Counted from the stretch's first letter, positions 1 through 9,332 are shown. The stretch: 64,000 nucleotides of DNA from Vibrio maritimus (GCA_000755425.1 BBMT01000008.1:124001-188000); one strand, 5' to 3'. Translations and numbers: made by a program. Notes: generated by a model from the letters alone, not told the origin.

Positions 1-255
1 CCAAAACAGGGTATGACCGTTTTCTGATAAAAAGGTTTGGGGATCGCTGGCGGTTAGCCAGTCGACGATTTGTCCCATAAATCCGAACAGCATCACCTCT
101 GCGATAGCGATGACAGTCGAAAATAGTGACATTAAAATGATCGGCTTCTCAAAGCCGCGCGTGTAGTAGCGGCAGAAAGCGAGTATGCCCTCTGGCGGCT
201 TCTCCGGATCTTGCTTTGGAAAAGCTTCTGTAAATTTTTCAAAGCGTTTATACAT
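1..255 (-). CDS. ABC transporter permease/ATP-binding protein, N-terminal fragment
   Basis: Reading leftwards from an ATG at 255, 85 codons run without a stop off the window edge. The start MYKRFEKFTEAFPKQDP is followed by a hydrophobic helix (PIILMSLFSTVIAIAEVMLF) and a G-Q-I-V-D-W segment. This is the usual opening of the fused membrane-domain/ATPase exporters of the MsbA/multidrug type. The ATPase domain lies outside the window, so substrate and family assignment are inference from the N-terminus alone. Confidence 0.65.
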   Translation of the reverse strand, partial: MYKRFEKFTEAFPKQDPEKPPEGILAFCRYYTRGFEKPIILMSLFSTVIAIAEVMLFGFMGQIVDWLTASDPQTFLSENGHTLFW

Positions 256-820
256 GGTTCACCTAACAACGTTGGAAAGACTCTTTGTAATCCATTGACT
301 GCATATTTGGTCGTGTTTCAAAGAGTCAAAAAATCCTCCTATCCAAAGATAAGAGTAGATATTCACAAGTAACGGTTGACGAGCTGATTTGCAACTGCGC
401 GGAAGATACTTGCGAGTCAGAGTTATGATTTTGATTTTACATGGCGAATGTTCCGTTTCGCGGGATAGAACACGTGAAAGAGATCTGATGAATCAGACTC
501 AGTAAGTGTATAGCTTTTAACCAATACTCACAACTGCTGCCATACATAACCCCGTGATTTTATTGAACTGTCGGAATAATAATCCACAAAATGGTGCAAT
601 TTTTTCATTGTTGCGTGGTTTTTGTGCAGGAAATCTTCCTGAATTACTGTCATCAATCAGTCAATATTCCGGTTTAGTCTGTGATTAAATCCTGCATTCA
701 GTAAATTAATATTTAACACACTATTTACAATTTAAGAATCTAAGTAAGACAACAAGCAAAACAACAATACGTTGCTAACAACGATGACTTTCAAGCGATA
801 ACTAGTGAAGTGGGAAGTTT
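256..820. other. Long AT-rich intergenic region between divergent genes
   Basis: This 565-base gap separates the leftward ABC transporter from the rightward ctlX. It should hold both promoters. The part nearest ctlX (about 690–790) is very AT-rich. I see no ORF with a credible start and ribosome site, no RNA gene, and no repeat that I can name. Confidence 0.5.
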
Positions 821-1816
821 ATGAATCATGGAATGACTGCATCTGTCGAGACGACGATTTCCGCTCGTGTCGGCCGTTCGATTCAAAATGCCAATTGTGT
901 GGTGATGGTACCGCCAAAAGAGTTCGGTTTTAATGCAGAGACTGCGGCCGACAATGAATTTCAGCACCAAGTTGCTCTTGACGCTAGTGCTGTTAAAAGC
1001 AAAGCGATGGCAGAGTTTAAGGCCATGGTTACTGGCCTGCGTAAATCCGGTGTGCAGGTTATCGAATTTGATTACCCGCTTGATGGTGAAGAAACGCCAG
1101 ACGCCGTATTTCCCAATAACTGGTTTAGTACCACTCATGATGGAGCGTTTTACACCTTTCCGATGGCCTGTAAAAACCGCCAGCGAGAAGTGCGCCCACA
1201 AGCCTTAATTGATAGCCTGAATGCCGCTGGAAGACATGTGGTTGCGACCGACAACTTGCTGAGCTACGTGGAGCAAGGGGCGTTTTTGGAAAGTACTGGT
1301 GTGATGGTAAAAGATCACATCAATAAAACCATCTATGCTGCGCTGTCGCAGCGGTGTGAACGCGAAGCGTTGGAAGACTATGCCAAGCGAATTGGTTACC
1401 ACCGCGTAGTGTCATTCCAGACTGCGCTGCCATCAGGTCACCCTATCTATCATACCAACGTCATGATGGCGATTGGGGAACACTTTGCGGTTATTTGCTC
1501 GGAAGTGATCCCTGAGTATGAGCGTCGATTCGTGATTAAATCGCTAGCGAACAGTAAGCAAGTGATTGATATCAGCTTGGAGCAGGTAAACCACTTTTGC
1601 GGCAACATTCTACAGCTGGAAACCGTGAATGGTGGCAAAGTGATCGCGATGTCGAAATCGGCGTTTGATGCCTTTACTCCCGCACAAAAGCAACAACTTG
1701 CAACACACGGGAAATTGCTGCCGTTTGATGTTTCTACCATAGAAAGTATTGGCGGTGGCAGCGTGAGATGTATGCTGGGAGAAGTGTTTTTACCCACACG
1801 AACGACTGAACTCTAA
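821..1816 (+). CDS. ctlX: Citrulline utilization hydrolase CtlX-like (amidinotransferase/deiminase fold)
   Basis: A 331-residue member of the guanidine-group-modifying (arginine deiminase/amidinotransferase) superfamily, closest to the CtlX/COG4874 group, which hydrolyses citrulline. Visible signatures are an F-P-N-N-W-F-S-T segment near residue 97, the catalytic His in GHPIYHTN near 205, and the C-terminal Cys in GGGSVRCMLGE near 317. All three catalytic elements are present and the length is normal. The start at 821 has a purine-rich leader, and an in-frame ATG at 833 is an alternative. It ends at a strong bidirectional hairpin. The exact substrate is inferred from the family. Confidence 0.82.
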   Translation: MNHGMTASVETTISARVGRSIQNANCVVMVPPKEFGFNAETAADNEFQHQVALDASAVKSKAMAEFKAMVTGLRKSGVQVIEFDYPLDGEETPDAVFPNNWFSTTHDGAFYTFPMACKNRQREVRPQALIDSLNAAGRHVVATDNLLSYVEQGAFLESTGVMVKDHINKTIYAALSQRCEREALEDYAKRIGYHRVVSFQTALPSGHPIYHTNVMMAIGEHFAVICSEVIPEYERRFVIKSLANSKQVIDISLEQVNHFCGNILQLETVNGGKVIAMSKSAFDAFTPAQKQQLATHGKLLPFDVSTIESIGGGSVRCMLGEVFLPTRTTEL

Positions 1817-1836
1817 ACGAAAATTTTTACTCACTC

Positions 1837-1867
1837 AAAGGCAGCTTAGCGAGCACAAGCTGCCTTT
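1837..1867. terminator. Bidirectional Rho-independent terminator after ctlX
   Basis: An 11-base stem (AAAGGCAGCTT paired with AAGCTGCCTTT) surrounds a 9-base loop and is flanked by A and T runs. It lies between convergent ctlX and the LysR gene. Confidence 0.8.
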
Positions 1868-2768
1868 TAAGCCATTCTATCGATATTCTCAACGAGATAA
1901 TCAATCAGCAATCGCACACGCGTTGGCAAATACTCTCTGGATGAGTAATACACCCAAATTGTGGTCGGTGTGCCCCAATATTGTTTCATAATGGGTCTTA
2001 CTTCGTCTGAGACCAATTCGTCCCGAAATAACCAACTACCAAGCATTGAGATCCCGGCGCCGCTAGTGTTGCTTGTTTGGCCGCGGCGAAGTTATTGACC
2101 ACAAGTCGGCCATTCGGCTCATGGAGTTTGGCATGCTCACCGTCTTTTATACGCCAGTGATGAAAACGCCCACTGGTGAGTGAACGCACAGGAATACAGT
2201 GGTGATTAGCAAGATCTTCTAGCGTCTTTGGTTCGCCATGTTGCGCTAAATAGCTTGGAGTGGCATAGATACCTATGTCTTGCGTTAATAGCGGTCTTGC
2301 AATGAGTCGCGAGTCTTGATTGATCGCGACGCCAATACCCAAATCAAATCCGTGTTCAACCAAGTCCACGTTACGATCATCAAAATGCAGATCACAACTG
2401 ATCTGCGGATACTTGGCCATAAACTCAATGACCAGCGGCAGTATGTGCTCCTGGCCGATTGAGCTGGCAGGTAAGTTGATCTTTATGGTGCCAGCGGCTG
2501 CGCTGGAATGTTCAGCCAGCTGTTCAATCGTGGTTTGTATTGATTCCATTGACGGTGTGAGACTCTCAGCCAACTGCTGACCCGTTTGCGTCAAGCTAAG
2601 AGAGTGTGAGGAGCGAAAGAACAGCTTAACTTGCCACTCTTGTTCAAGCTTAGTGATGGCTTTACTCACCGCAGGAGCTGAAATCCCCAACGCTCTTGCT
2701 GCGGCGGCAAAACTGCCACTTTTCGCGACTTGGATAAATATCGGTAACTGGGTTGGAAGTGATTTCAT
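1867..2768 (-). CDS. LysR-family transcriptional regulator (frame broken as read)
   Basis: The N-terminal winged helix-turn-helix (SGSFAAAARALGISAPAVSKAI, about residues 16–36) and the substrate-binding domain are typical of LysR. The open frame stops early at 1998 after 256 residues. In the neighbouring frame the missing C-terminus continues (SMLGSWLFRDELV through LLIDYLVENIDR) to a stop at 1867. Adding one G/C base in the run near 2060 joins them into a 300-residue protein, the normal family length. No obvious divergent target is adjacent: the ankyrin gene begins about 100 bases away on the other strand and could be controlled by it. Confidence 0.8.
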
Positions 2769-2871
2769 TAACTAATGGTTATCATAAAGGTGAATAAGTA
2801 AAACCTACAAGTTAACAATATTATGGTCAATACTAAGCTCAACATACAAACCAAGTGACAGTGAGATCAAC

Positions 2872-3818
2872 ATGAGCTTACCAACCTTCATCAAGCGATT
2901 ATCTCTAATGACTATGAGCGATTTATTCAGCTTATTGAGCAAGATAGTGATGTGAACCAACTCGATGCGCTGATGGGCAATGCGCCATTGCACATTGCTG
3001 CACAGCAACGTTCTGAAAAGTGGGTATTGGCTCTGATTGAAGCTGGGGCATTTATCAATCTGCAAACACCCAAGCATGGTGTTACCCCATTGATGGTTGC
3101 TGTATGGCATCGCAAACCATTAGTGGTTAAGGCGCTTCTAGAGCAGTCGCAAACTAATGCCGAGATTGTTTCAACGTTTGGGCTTAAAGCTCTCGATTTG
3201 GTTGATTTCGGAGCGAGTGCCGAAGATGAGTTTGGACAACAACAAGCAAAAGAGCTTCATCAGTTGTTTGCGGCGTATTTTAATCACCGTGACGTTGCAG
3301 AGTCGTCACTTGCGGCCTACCAAGTTGTCACCGATTCAGAGAATACTGATGAGCAAAAAGCCGCTCAATTAAAGGCGCTGTCAGAGTGGTCTTCTCTTAA
3401 TACTCCATCAGCCGTCACCGCGTCTGGCAATGATGAACATACAGCGGTGATGGTCGCGGCGCGAGATGGTTTAACCCATTCACTAAAGATCTTGATGGAG
3501 CAAGGTGGCGATCAAACGATTCCAGATCACTACATGAAAGCGATTCCTCTTCACAAAGCAGCTTATAACGGCAGAGCAGATGTCATTGATGTGCTTTCTC
3601 ACTACCCTGGCTTCGCTGAAACCTTGAATGCGCAAGGACCGAATAACGGATACACCCCGTTGCACGATGCGATCTGGCATGGTCACCTTGAGGCTGCCAA
3701 AGCACTGATAAATGCAGGCGCTGACACAGAATTGAAAGCTTATGACGGTCAAACGCCATTGGATCTTGCCAGGGAATATCATTATCAAGCGATTATCGAC
3801 ATGTTGGAGAAAAACTAA
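2872..3818 (+). CDS. Ankyrin-repeat protein (N-terminus frame-shifted as read)
   Basis: At least five ankyrin repeats are visible: NAPLHIAAQQ, GVTPLMVAVW, HTAVMVAARDG, AIPLHKAAYNG and YTPLHDAIWHGH, ending with GQTPLDLARE. The uninterrupted frame has only a GTG at 2952, in mid-repeat. An ATG at 2872 begins MSLP, and adding one A at 2883–2884 continues it as NLHQAIISNDYERFIQLIEQ into the ankyrin frame. This gives about 315 residues. No signal peptide is seen, so it is probably cytosolic. Its stop overlaps the start of the quinone reductase by one base, so the two are translationally coupled. Confidence 0.75.
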
Positions 3819-4486
3819 TGAAAGTACTTGTTGTTTATTGGCATCCAGAACCACAAAGTTTTAATGGCGCAATGTTTCGCCGTGCGATAGAAAGCCTAGA
3901 GGCCGAAGGGCACGAAGTAAAAACCTCTGACTTACATGAAATGGCATTTAATCCAGTGTCTGGCCGTCATAACTTTACCAGTGAACATGATGGAACGTTT
4001 TTCAAGCAACAACTTGAGGAGATGCATGCGACTGAGGTTGATGGCTTTTCGGCTGAAATTGAAGCTGAGCTTGAGAAGCTTGAATGGAGCGATTTGGTTA
4101 TTTTTCAATTTCCATTGTGGTGGTTTGGCCTACCAGCGATGTTGAAAGGTTGGGTAGATCGTGTGTTCGCCATGGGCAAAGTGTATGGCGGCGGCCGTTT
4201 TTATGATGATGGCGTTTTCAAAGGTAAGCGAGCGATGCTCAGTGTCACTATGGGAGGGCCAGAAGATGCGTATGTTAAAGGCGGTTGGAACGGCGATCTA
4301 GATGCGATTTTACGTCCTGTTCATCGAGGCGTATTGGCGTTTACGGGGTTCTCTGTTCTCGCTCCTCAGAAGGTTTTTGGCCCTGCACGGATGACACAGC
4401 AAGAGCGTGAAGCAGAGCTCGATGATTACGCTTCAAGGTTAGCGACGATTTTTGATGAAGCGCCGATCCAAGTCGGTGACTATTAA
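3818..4486 (+). CDS. NAD(P)H-dependent quinone oxidoreductase, flavodoxin-like fold
   Basis: A 222-residue flavodoxin-fold protein of the NQO1/MdaB/KefF family, which performs two-electron, FMN- or FAD-dependent quinone reduction. Visible signatures are the N-terminal KVLVVYWHPEPQSFNGAM phosphate-binding strand and loop, the central FQFPLWWFGLPAMLKGWVDRVF block that binds the flavin and quinone, and MGGPEDAY. The start overlaps the upstream ankyrin stop, with GGAG as ribosome site. Pairing with an ankyrin protein is unusual, and its meaning is unknown. Confidence 0.82.
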   Translation: MKVLVVYWHPEPQSFNGAMFRRAIESLEAEGHEVKTSDLHEMAFNPVSGRHNFTSEHDGTFFKQQLEEMHATEVDGFSAEIEAELEKLEWSDLVIFQFPLWWFGLPAMLKGWVDRVFAMGKVYGGGRFYDDGVFKGKRAMLSVTMGGPEDAYVKGGWNGDLDAILRPVHRGVLAFTGFSVLAPQKVFGPARMTQQEREAELDDYASRLATIFDEAPIQVGDY

Positions 4487-4496
4487 TAAGGTGGGC

Positions 4497-4796
4497 ATGA
4501 CTATGAGTAATGTCGATAAAGCAAGTACGCTGCTCCGAGCATGGGGCGTTTCTGCCAATAAAGTGGAGCAACTACGTTCTGCTGTTACTTTCGACCAGCA
4601 GGCAACGCATATCATTGCAATCGAGGAGTGTTTAGTCATGCTTTATAGCGATAAGGCACTAAGGGAGAAGTTTTTGTCTACGCCTTCAAAGAGTGTCATG
4701 TTTGAGGGGAAAAAGCCTCTCGACATCATTACCTCCGGCGAGTTAGATAAAGTGACCGAAGCGCATTATGTGATTCGCAGTATGCTCTGTGTGTGA
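4497..4796 (+). CDS. Small protein with an MbcA/ParS/Xre-type antitoxin toxin-binding domain
   Basis: A 99-residue protein starting at the ATG preceded by AAGGTGG; an ATG at 4503 is also possible. The C-terminal half (VMFEGKKPLDIITSGELDKVTEAHYVIRSM) resembles the DUF2384 toxin-binding domain of Xre/MbcA antitoxins: a short helix, 'PLD' and a 'G-(E/D)-L-x-x-V' helix. The N-terminal part is a short helical segment. No RES-domain or other toxin lies next to it, so it is either solitary or has another role. It follows the quinone reductase by 10 bases and is probably co-transcribed. Confidence 0.6.
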   Translation: MTMSNVDKASTLLRAWGVSANKVEQLRSAVTFDQQATHIIAIEECLVMLYSDKALREKFLSTPSKSVMFEGKKPLDIITSGELDKVTEAHYVIRSMLCV

Positions 4797-4802
4797 GCTT
4801 AT

Positions 4803-4816
4803 TGAGTCATGACTCA
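4803..4816. promoter_or_regulatory. Perfect 14-base palindrome TGAGTCATGACTCA
   Basis: A perfect inverted repeat sits directly after the antitoxin-like gene and about 90 bases before the small TTG-start ORF. The symmetry suits a dimeric regulator. There is no T-run, so it is not a classical terminator. Its function is not established. Confidence 0.3.
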
Positions 4817-4905
4817 GAAAAGTTGGACTTTTTCTACTTAGCTTTTAGACTGCTATTAATGTTAGCGAAAGGGCAGGATGCCCTTAAAAAAGTTAAGGAT
4901 ATCAA

Positions 4906-5079
4906 TTGAGTAAACTTATTGCTTACCTAGTTGTTGTACTCGGGGTATTAATGGCAAGTTATCACCCTAAAGAAGTGGAAGCTATTATCGGCTTCGATGC
5001 TTTTCACAATGTACGCATGATGATTCGTGAAATGGAAGCAGGTTTTGAGCGCGTACTCAGAACGCTACAGTCATTATGA
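4906..5079 (+). CDS. Hypothetical 57-residue membrane-anchored small protein (TTG start)
   Basis: TTG at 4906 is preceded by AAGGA with 7-base spacing and opens a 57-codon frame. The N-terminus is a single hydrophobic helix (LIAYLVVVLGVLMAS) and the rest is charged and helical (EVEAIIGFDAFHNVRMMIREMEAGFERVL). It is probably a small inner-membrane or secreted protein. I do not recognise a family. It lies between the antitoxin-like gene and the convergent pirin gene. Confidence 0.5.
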   Translation: MSKLIAYLVVVLGVLMASYHPKEVEAIIGFDAFHNVRMMIREMEAGFERVLRTLQSL

Positions 5080-5117
5080 CGACAAGTTCGGCATTCATGT
5101 AGCGCTCTATTAGTGTA

Positions 5118-5813
5118 TTAAGGTAGATCGAAGATCAAAGCAGTCGTCGGTGTTTGGTTTTTGTTGCTTAGTTCAACGAAGTCTAGCGATTCGATGCTAG
5201 CTCCATCCCCCTCGCGGAGTTGCGTTCCGCCGAGCTGAAGCTCCCCTTTTACTTGATGTATATAAAGCTTACGACCGGGCTTTATCTGATAATTGAGCGA
5301 AGAGTTAGGCTCCAAAATGAGCTGATGAAGCTCCGCGTCTTGCTTAATGTGTAATGTTCCCGCACGGCCATTTGGTGTAGCAATAGGGGTTAACCCATTC
5401 TCCTGACCGAAATTTTTTTGCTGATAGCCAGGTTTTGTTCCGAGTTCATTCGGTTGTATCCATATCTGTAAAAAACGCAAGGTATCTGAGTTAGAACCGT
5501 TGTACTCGCTATGATAGATACCACTTCCCGCCGACATTAATTGGAATTCTCCCGCTGGCAGAGTTTGTACATTTCCTTCGCTGTCTTTGTGCTTAATAGT
5601 GCCCTCAAGGACATAGCTGATGATTTCCATGTCACGATGGCCATGGGTGTCGAAACCTGCGCCAGCCTGCACAATATCATCGTTAATCACACGCAGAGCA
5701 GAGAAACCCATATACTCAGGGTCATAGTAGCTCCCAAATGAAAAGCTGTGTTTGCTATCTAACCAACCAAAGTTCGCTCGGCCTCGGTCTTGTGAATGTC
5801 TGACAGTGATCAT
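5118..5813 (-). CDS. Pirin-family bicupin protein
   Basis: A 231-residue pirin/YhaK-type protein. The N-terminus reads HSQDRGRANFGWLDSKHSFSFG. The metal-site segment FDTHGHRDMEIISYVLEG and the SGIYHSEYN motif supply the cupin histidines and glutamate. Family members include quercetin 2,3-dioxygenases and redox-sensing co-regulators, and the substrate here is unknown. AGGAG lies before the ATG at 5813. It is divergent from the methyltransferase gene at 5978. Confidence 0.85.
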   Translation of the reverse strand: MITVRHSQDRGRANFGWLDSKHSFSFGSYYDPEYMGFSALRVINDDIVQAGAGFDTHGHRDMEIISYVLEGTIKHKDSEGNVQTLPAGEFQLMSAGSGIYHSEYNGSNSDTLRFLQIWIQPNELGTKPGYQQKNFGQENGLTPIATPNGRAGTLHIKQDAELHQLILEPNSSLNYQIKPGRKLYIHQVKGELQLGGTQLREGDGASIESLDFVELSNKNQTPTTALIFDLP

Positions 5814-5977
5814 AGTGAATCTCCTGGTTCTTGACGCTTTGCGTCTTGCACTCTGTATCGCTGAGATTCAGTTTAGGCTTAGGTTGATGAACAATGAACG
5901 GGAGTAATTTGAATAGGTCGGTCAACATTTTTGAAGAATGACCATGTGAAACCAACGATTGAGTAGGATAGTCAGCA

Positions 5978-6583
5978 ATGATCAAGCCCCTTCAAATAGG
6001 TCAAGCTTACGATACGATCACCCATATGTGGCAAAGCGATGGTTTTAATCGAGAGAACGGTATGGCGGCTCATAAGCGAGCACTTGAGTTTGCTAATGGC
6101 AAAGGTCGTGCGTTAGATATTGGCTGCGGCTGTACCGGACGATTTATCGATTTACTTAAGAACCATGGTTTCGAACCAGAAGGTCTGGATATCTCAACCA
6201 AGATGATCGCGCTTGCTAAAGAGTGTCATCCGAATGTGACGTTTCATCATCAAGACATTTGTGAAGGTAAGCTGCCGTCCAGGTACGATTTTATTACCGC
6301 TTGGGATAGCATTTGGCATATCCCGTTAGAGCAACAAGTTCCAGTGTTGACCAAAATTGTTGATAGCCTAAATGCTGGTGGCGTGTTCATTTTTTCATTC
6401 GGTGGTACTAATGAGCCAGGTGAGCATACTGATGATTTTATGGGGCCTGAGGTTTACTATTCTTCTTTAGGGACAAATGGATTCTTAAAACTGTTTATGG
6501 AGCTTGGCTGTATCATTCGTCACTTAGAGTTTGATCAGCATCCAGAGTTACATACTTACCTGATAGTAGAGAAAGGTTTCTAA
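5978..6583 (+). CDS. Class I SAM-dependent methyltransferase
   Basis: A 201-residue small-molecule-type methyltransferase. Motif I is ALDIGCGCTGRFIDLL (about residues 41–56), the acidic strand-2 end is EGLDIS, and later motifs are TAWDSIWHIP and LNAGGVFIFSFGG. It is complete and normal in length for a lone Methyltransf_11/25 domain. The substrate cannot be inferred. AGGA precedes the ATG. The gene ends at a bidirectional hairpin. Confidence 0.82.
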   Translation: MIKPLQIGQAYDTITHMWQSDGFNRENGMAAHKRALEFANGKGRALDIGCGCTGRFIDLLKNHGFEPEGLDISTKMIALAKECHPNVTFHHQDICEGKLPSRYDFITAWDSIWHIPLEQQVPVLTKIVDSLNAGGVFIFSFGGTNEPGEHTDDFMGPEVYYSSLGTNGFLKLFMELGCIIRHLEFDQHPELHTYLIVEKGF

Positions 6584-6607
6584 CACTCTAGATCCGTTTA
6601 AAAAGAC

Positions 6608-6632
6608 AAAAGGCACCATAACAGGTGCCTTT
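6608..6632. terminator. Bidirectional terminator between convergent genes
   Basis: AAAGGCACC and GGTGCCTTT form a 9-base stem around a 6-base loop. It lies between the methyltransferase and the NTF2-like gene, which converge here. Confidence 0.75.
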
Positions 6633-6652
6633 GTTCTCTCTAGAGCGGTGCT

Positions 6653-7207
6653 TTATAGCTTCACCAGTTCAGATTGTTCTCTGGATAGATTTTGCTCGGC
6701 CTTGGCCGGCGCATCTCCTAGGATATCCCGGCTTCCAGATTCACTCTGACTGTTAAGTGTCACCGAGGTGATAACCCAGTTGTCGCCGCTTTTTTGCAAC
6801 GTAAACTCGTAGTTGCCGGATACCGCCCAAAAACCGTCATCTCCAAGCCAATGACTCGCAGTAATGTCAACGAGTGCGCTTGCTGAATCACCATAAACGT
6901 CCACTTTTAGGTTGCTGAGGTCATGGTAGGTGGCATCGAAGCCAGGCAAGAACGCTGCCCATTGCTTCATTAAGTCCTCGCGGTCAACGGGTGCTGCCTC
7001 GCCACCAAACAGTGATGTGTAGTCTACCGTCACTTGCGGGGCAAATAGGCGGCCTAGGTATTCAAATGCGCCTTGGTCAGCCATAGCAGAGAAGCTTTGG
7101 ATGTTGCTGCGAATGATCGCTTCGTCCTTCGATAGTGGTTGTGATTGAGCGTGCAGGTTCATTGAGACCACTCCAATTAGTAAAATTAACAGGTTGCGAA
7201 TACGCAT
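6653..7207 (-). CDS. Exported NTF2-like/SnoaL-like protein
   Basis: A 184-residue protein with a signal peptide (MRIRNLLILLIGVVSMNLHAQS). A nuclear-transport-factor-2/SnoaL-type fold follows: I-I-R-S-N-I-Q-S-F near residue 31, then 'FEYLGRLFAPQVTVDYTSLFGG', and the final sheet 'SASALVDITASHWLGDDGFWAVSGNYEF'. Such domains serve as binding pockets or as small isomerases and dehydratases. It is 18 bases downstream of the alpha/beta hydrolase and surely in the same transcript. A periplasmic location is likely. Confidence 0.75.
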   Translation of the reverse strand: MRIRNLLILLIGVVSMNLHAQSQPLSKDEAIIRSNIQSFSAMADQGAFEYLGRLFAPQVTVDYTSLFGGEAAPVDREDLMKQWAAFLPGFDATYHDLSNLKVDVYGDSASALVDITASHWLGDDGFWAVSGNYEFTLQKSGDNWVITSVTLNSQSESGSRDILGDAPAKAEQNLSREQSELVKL

Positions 7208-7225
7208 TTCTTAGCTCCTATCGGA

Positions 7226-8194
7226 TTACAAGTTGGCGTCGAAATGTTTGGTCATCGCAGCAACGGCGGCTTGGACCGCGGCTGGTTGGTCGTAGAAATC
7301 AAATTGAGAGACATCTTCTAACCATACTGCCTCAATGTTTTTGCCAGCATGGTCGAGGTATTGATGTGCACCTGCAGGAAGCGCCATCGCTTCTGAAGCA
7401 ACCATGATGACGGGCTTATCTTGAGTTGCTGCGCTTTCTTGCGCATCGTAGTTCAACCAACCTTCCCAAGAAGCGACGTTATATTGGTTGTCGTATTCTG
7501 GAATAAGACCACGGTTGGTTTCTGTGTAGTAGGGCGCTTGATACATCAGTGCACTCTCATTAGTAAGGCTTGCAGCTTCAATGTAAACCGGAGTCTTACT
7601 TTGTTGCGCTTGATGGGCTGCGGCGAGTAAGTTATTAGCACTCTCTTCACCGCCGTAGATGGCTGTTGCCATTGGTTTGTCGTGCAGCCACGGTGCGACT
7701 AGCGCGACTGCTGCCACTTTGTCATTACCTGCGGTCGCATCCATCATGTAGCCGGATGACGCGCAGATACCCAGCCCCGCTACTCTGCGACCATCCACTT
7801 GCTGTAGATTCGCCACTGCGTCGATGACTGCTCGAATGTCTTCTGTTTTACGTGTTGGATCTTCTAGGTATTTGATGGTGTCCTCTGATTCACCCCAACC
7901 ACGAAAATCAAACGTTACTGCGGCATAGCCTTGGTTTGCCAAGGCTTGGGCGTATACCGCAGGCATTTGCTCTTTTACGGTTGTCCATGCCCCTGTTACA
8001 ACGACTACAGGTGGATTCTCTACACCTTCAGGTAGGTAAAGATTTGCTGCTAATTGACCGACTTTAGTATCGAGCTGAATCGCTTGCATAGTAGTGTCCT
8101 CGTATTGAGCTGAAGTGTTGGTTTGGTGAAGGTCGTTTGCCATTCCTGACATAGAGAATAGACCGATTGTTGAAATGAGTGCTGGCTTAATCAT
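7226..8194 (-). CDS. Alpha/beta hydrolase (dienelactone-hydrolase-like) with Cys at the nucleophile position
   Basis: 322 residues. A short hydrophobic N-terminus (MIKPALISTIGLFSMSGMA) may be a signal peptide. The hydrolase core shows strand PPVVVVTGAW, the DFRGWGES loop and the nucleophile elbow GLGICASSGYM, where Cys occupies the nucleophile position as in dienelactone hydrolase and several COG1073 proteins. The probable acid and base lie in the C-terminal part. It is followed after 18 bases by the NTF2-like gene and is divergent from the AraC regulator at 8397, which likely controls both. Confidence 0.78.
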   Translation of the reverse strand: MIKPALISTIGLFSMSGMANDLHQTNTSAQYEDTTMQAIQLDTKVGQLAANLYLPEGVENPPVVVVTGAWTTVKEQMPAVYAQALANQGYAAVTFDFRGWGESEDTIKYLEDPTRKTEDIRAVIDAVANLQQVDGRRVAGLGICASSGYMMDATAGNDKVAAVALVAPWLHDKPMATAIYGGEESANNLLAAAHQAQQSKTPVYIEAASLTNESALMYQAPYYTETNRGLIPEYDNQYNVASWEGWLNYDAQESAATQDKPVIMVASEAMALPAGAHQYLDHAGKNIEAVWLEDVSQFDFYDQPAAVQAAVAAMTKHFDANL

Positions 8195-8396
8195 CTTGTA
8201 TCCCTCTTGCTGACGTTTCGCTTTAGCCTTTGCTTGGCTAACTTGGGTATAGATTAGCCTTGAGATAGGTTTTGAGATTGAACATTCGTGCTTGGTTTTT
8301 TGAACTTTATTGCAGTGCGGGTAACTGGCTTTTTGGTGATTGACGATAAGGTCAACATTGCGCTAGTTTCAAAGAATATGCAGACCAATGGATTGA

Positions 8397-9306
8397 ATGA
8401 TGAAGTCGCAATTAACCTTTATTGATCACGAAACCGGGGCGTTGTCGGATTGTGGGCAAGTACTTGATATAGAACACTCTAATCAGGGTCTAGGTTGGAG
8501 TGGAGTAGTGATCGAAAAGGGCAGTTCACCGCATTTCTATCCTCAGAATGTTCATACGCCCTATTTCTACTTTGCGCTGGCTCTAGAACAAGATCTCAAT
8601 TGGGAAGTCGAGAAAGAGGAAGGGACGGCGTCTCTAAAAACAAGCCGGGCAACATTTGGATTAACCCACCCAAAACGCCCTTTACACACAATATTGATGA
8701 GCCGTGCTATTTTGTGATTCTTGCTGTGGAAGAAAAGACGTTCCTTGAGCATTGCCCATTGAATTTGGAGGGGATATCACTTCAGTTTCTCAATAATTAC
8801 AACGTATTAGATGAATCAATCAAGGGAATGATCGAGCTGTTTTTGTTAGAGTGCGTGAATAAAGGGCGCAATGGTTCGGTGTACGTCAACAATCTAGTAT
8901 CTTTGCTTGCGACGCACTACATTCAAAATTACTCCAACTATTTTGATATTAAAAACAGTCAGCTAATAGCATCAAAATTTGATCAAAGGCAAATGGATCG
9001 CGTTGATGCGTACATTGCAGACAATATAGGTAGCAACATCTCGGTGGATGATCTAGCGGATCTCTTAGGATGCAGTAAGTTCTATTTTTACGAGAGTTTA
9101 AAAAACTTGCTGGCGTAACCCCATACCAATATCTAGTGAGTCAAAGACTTGAGCAAGCGAAATTGCGACTGAGTGCGGGCAACGCAAATATTGCCATTAC
9201 GGCACTAGAGCTTGGTTTCAATGATCAATCCCATTTAACACGGGCATTCAAAGCGCATTTTGGCCTAACACCAGGACAATTTGTTAAGCAGCATAGCGGC
9301 GATTGA
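8397..9306 (+). CDS. AraC-family transcriptional regulator (two frame breaks as read)
   Basis: The gene is spread over three frames: 8397 to about 8640, about 8640 to 9105, and 9105 to 9306. An AraC-binding-like sensor half is followed by a double helix-turn-helix (SVDDLADLLGCSKFYFYESL, then ITALELGFNDQSHLTRAFK and FGLTPGQF). One added A in the A5 run at 8636–8640 and one in the A6 run at 9100–9105 restore a 303-residue protein of normal family length. It is divergent from the alpha/beta hydrolase–NTF2-like pair, its likely target. Confidence 0.8.
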
Positions 9307-9332
9307 GCCAAGCTTATTTGCCGCGTTGACGT

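Noticed and set aside
4497..5079. A complete toxin–antitoxin module
   Set aside because: The neighbouring small membrane peptide does not resemble a RES-type partner and is separated by about 110 bases with a palindrome.
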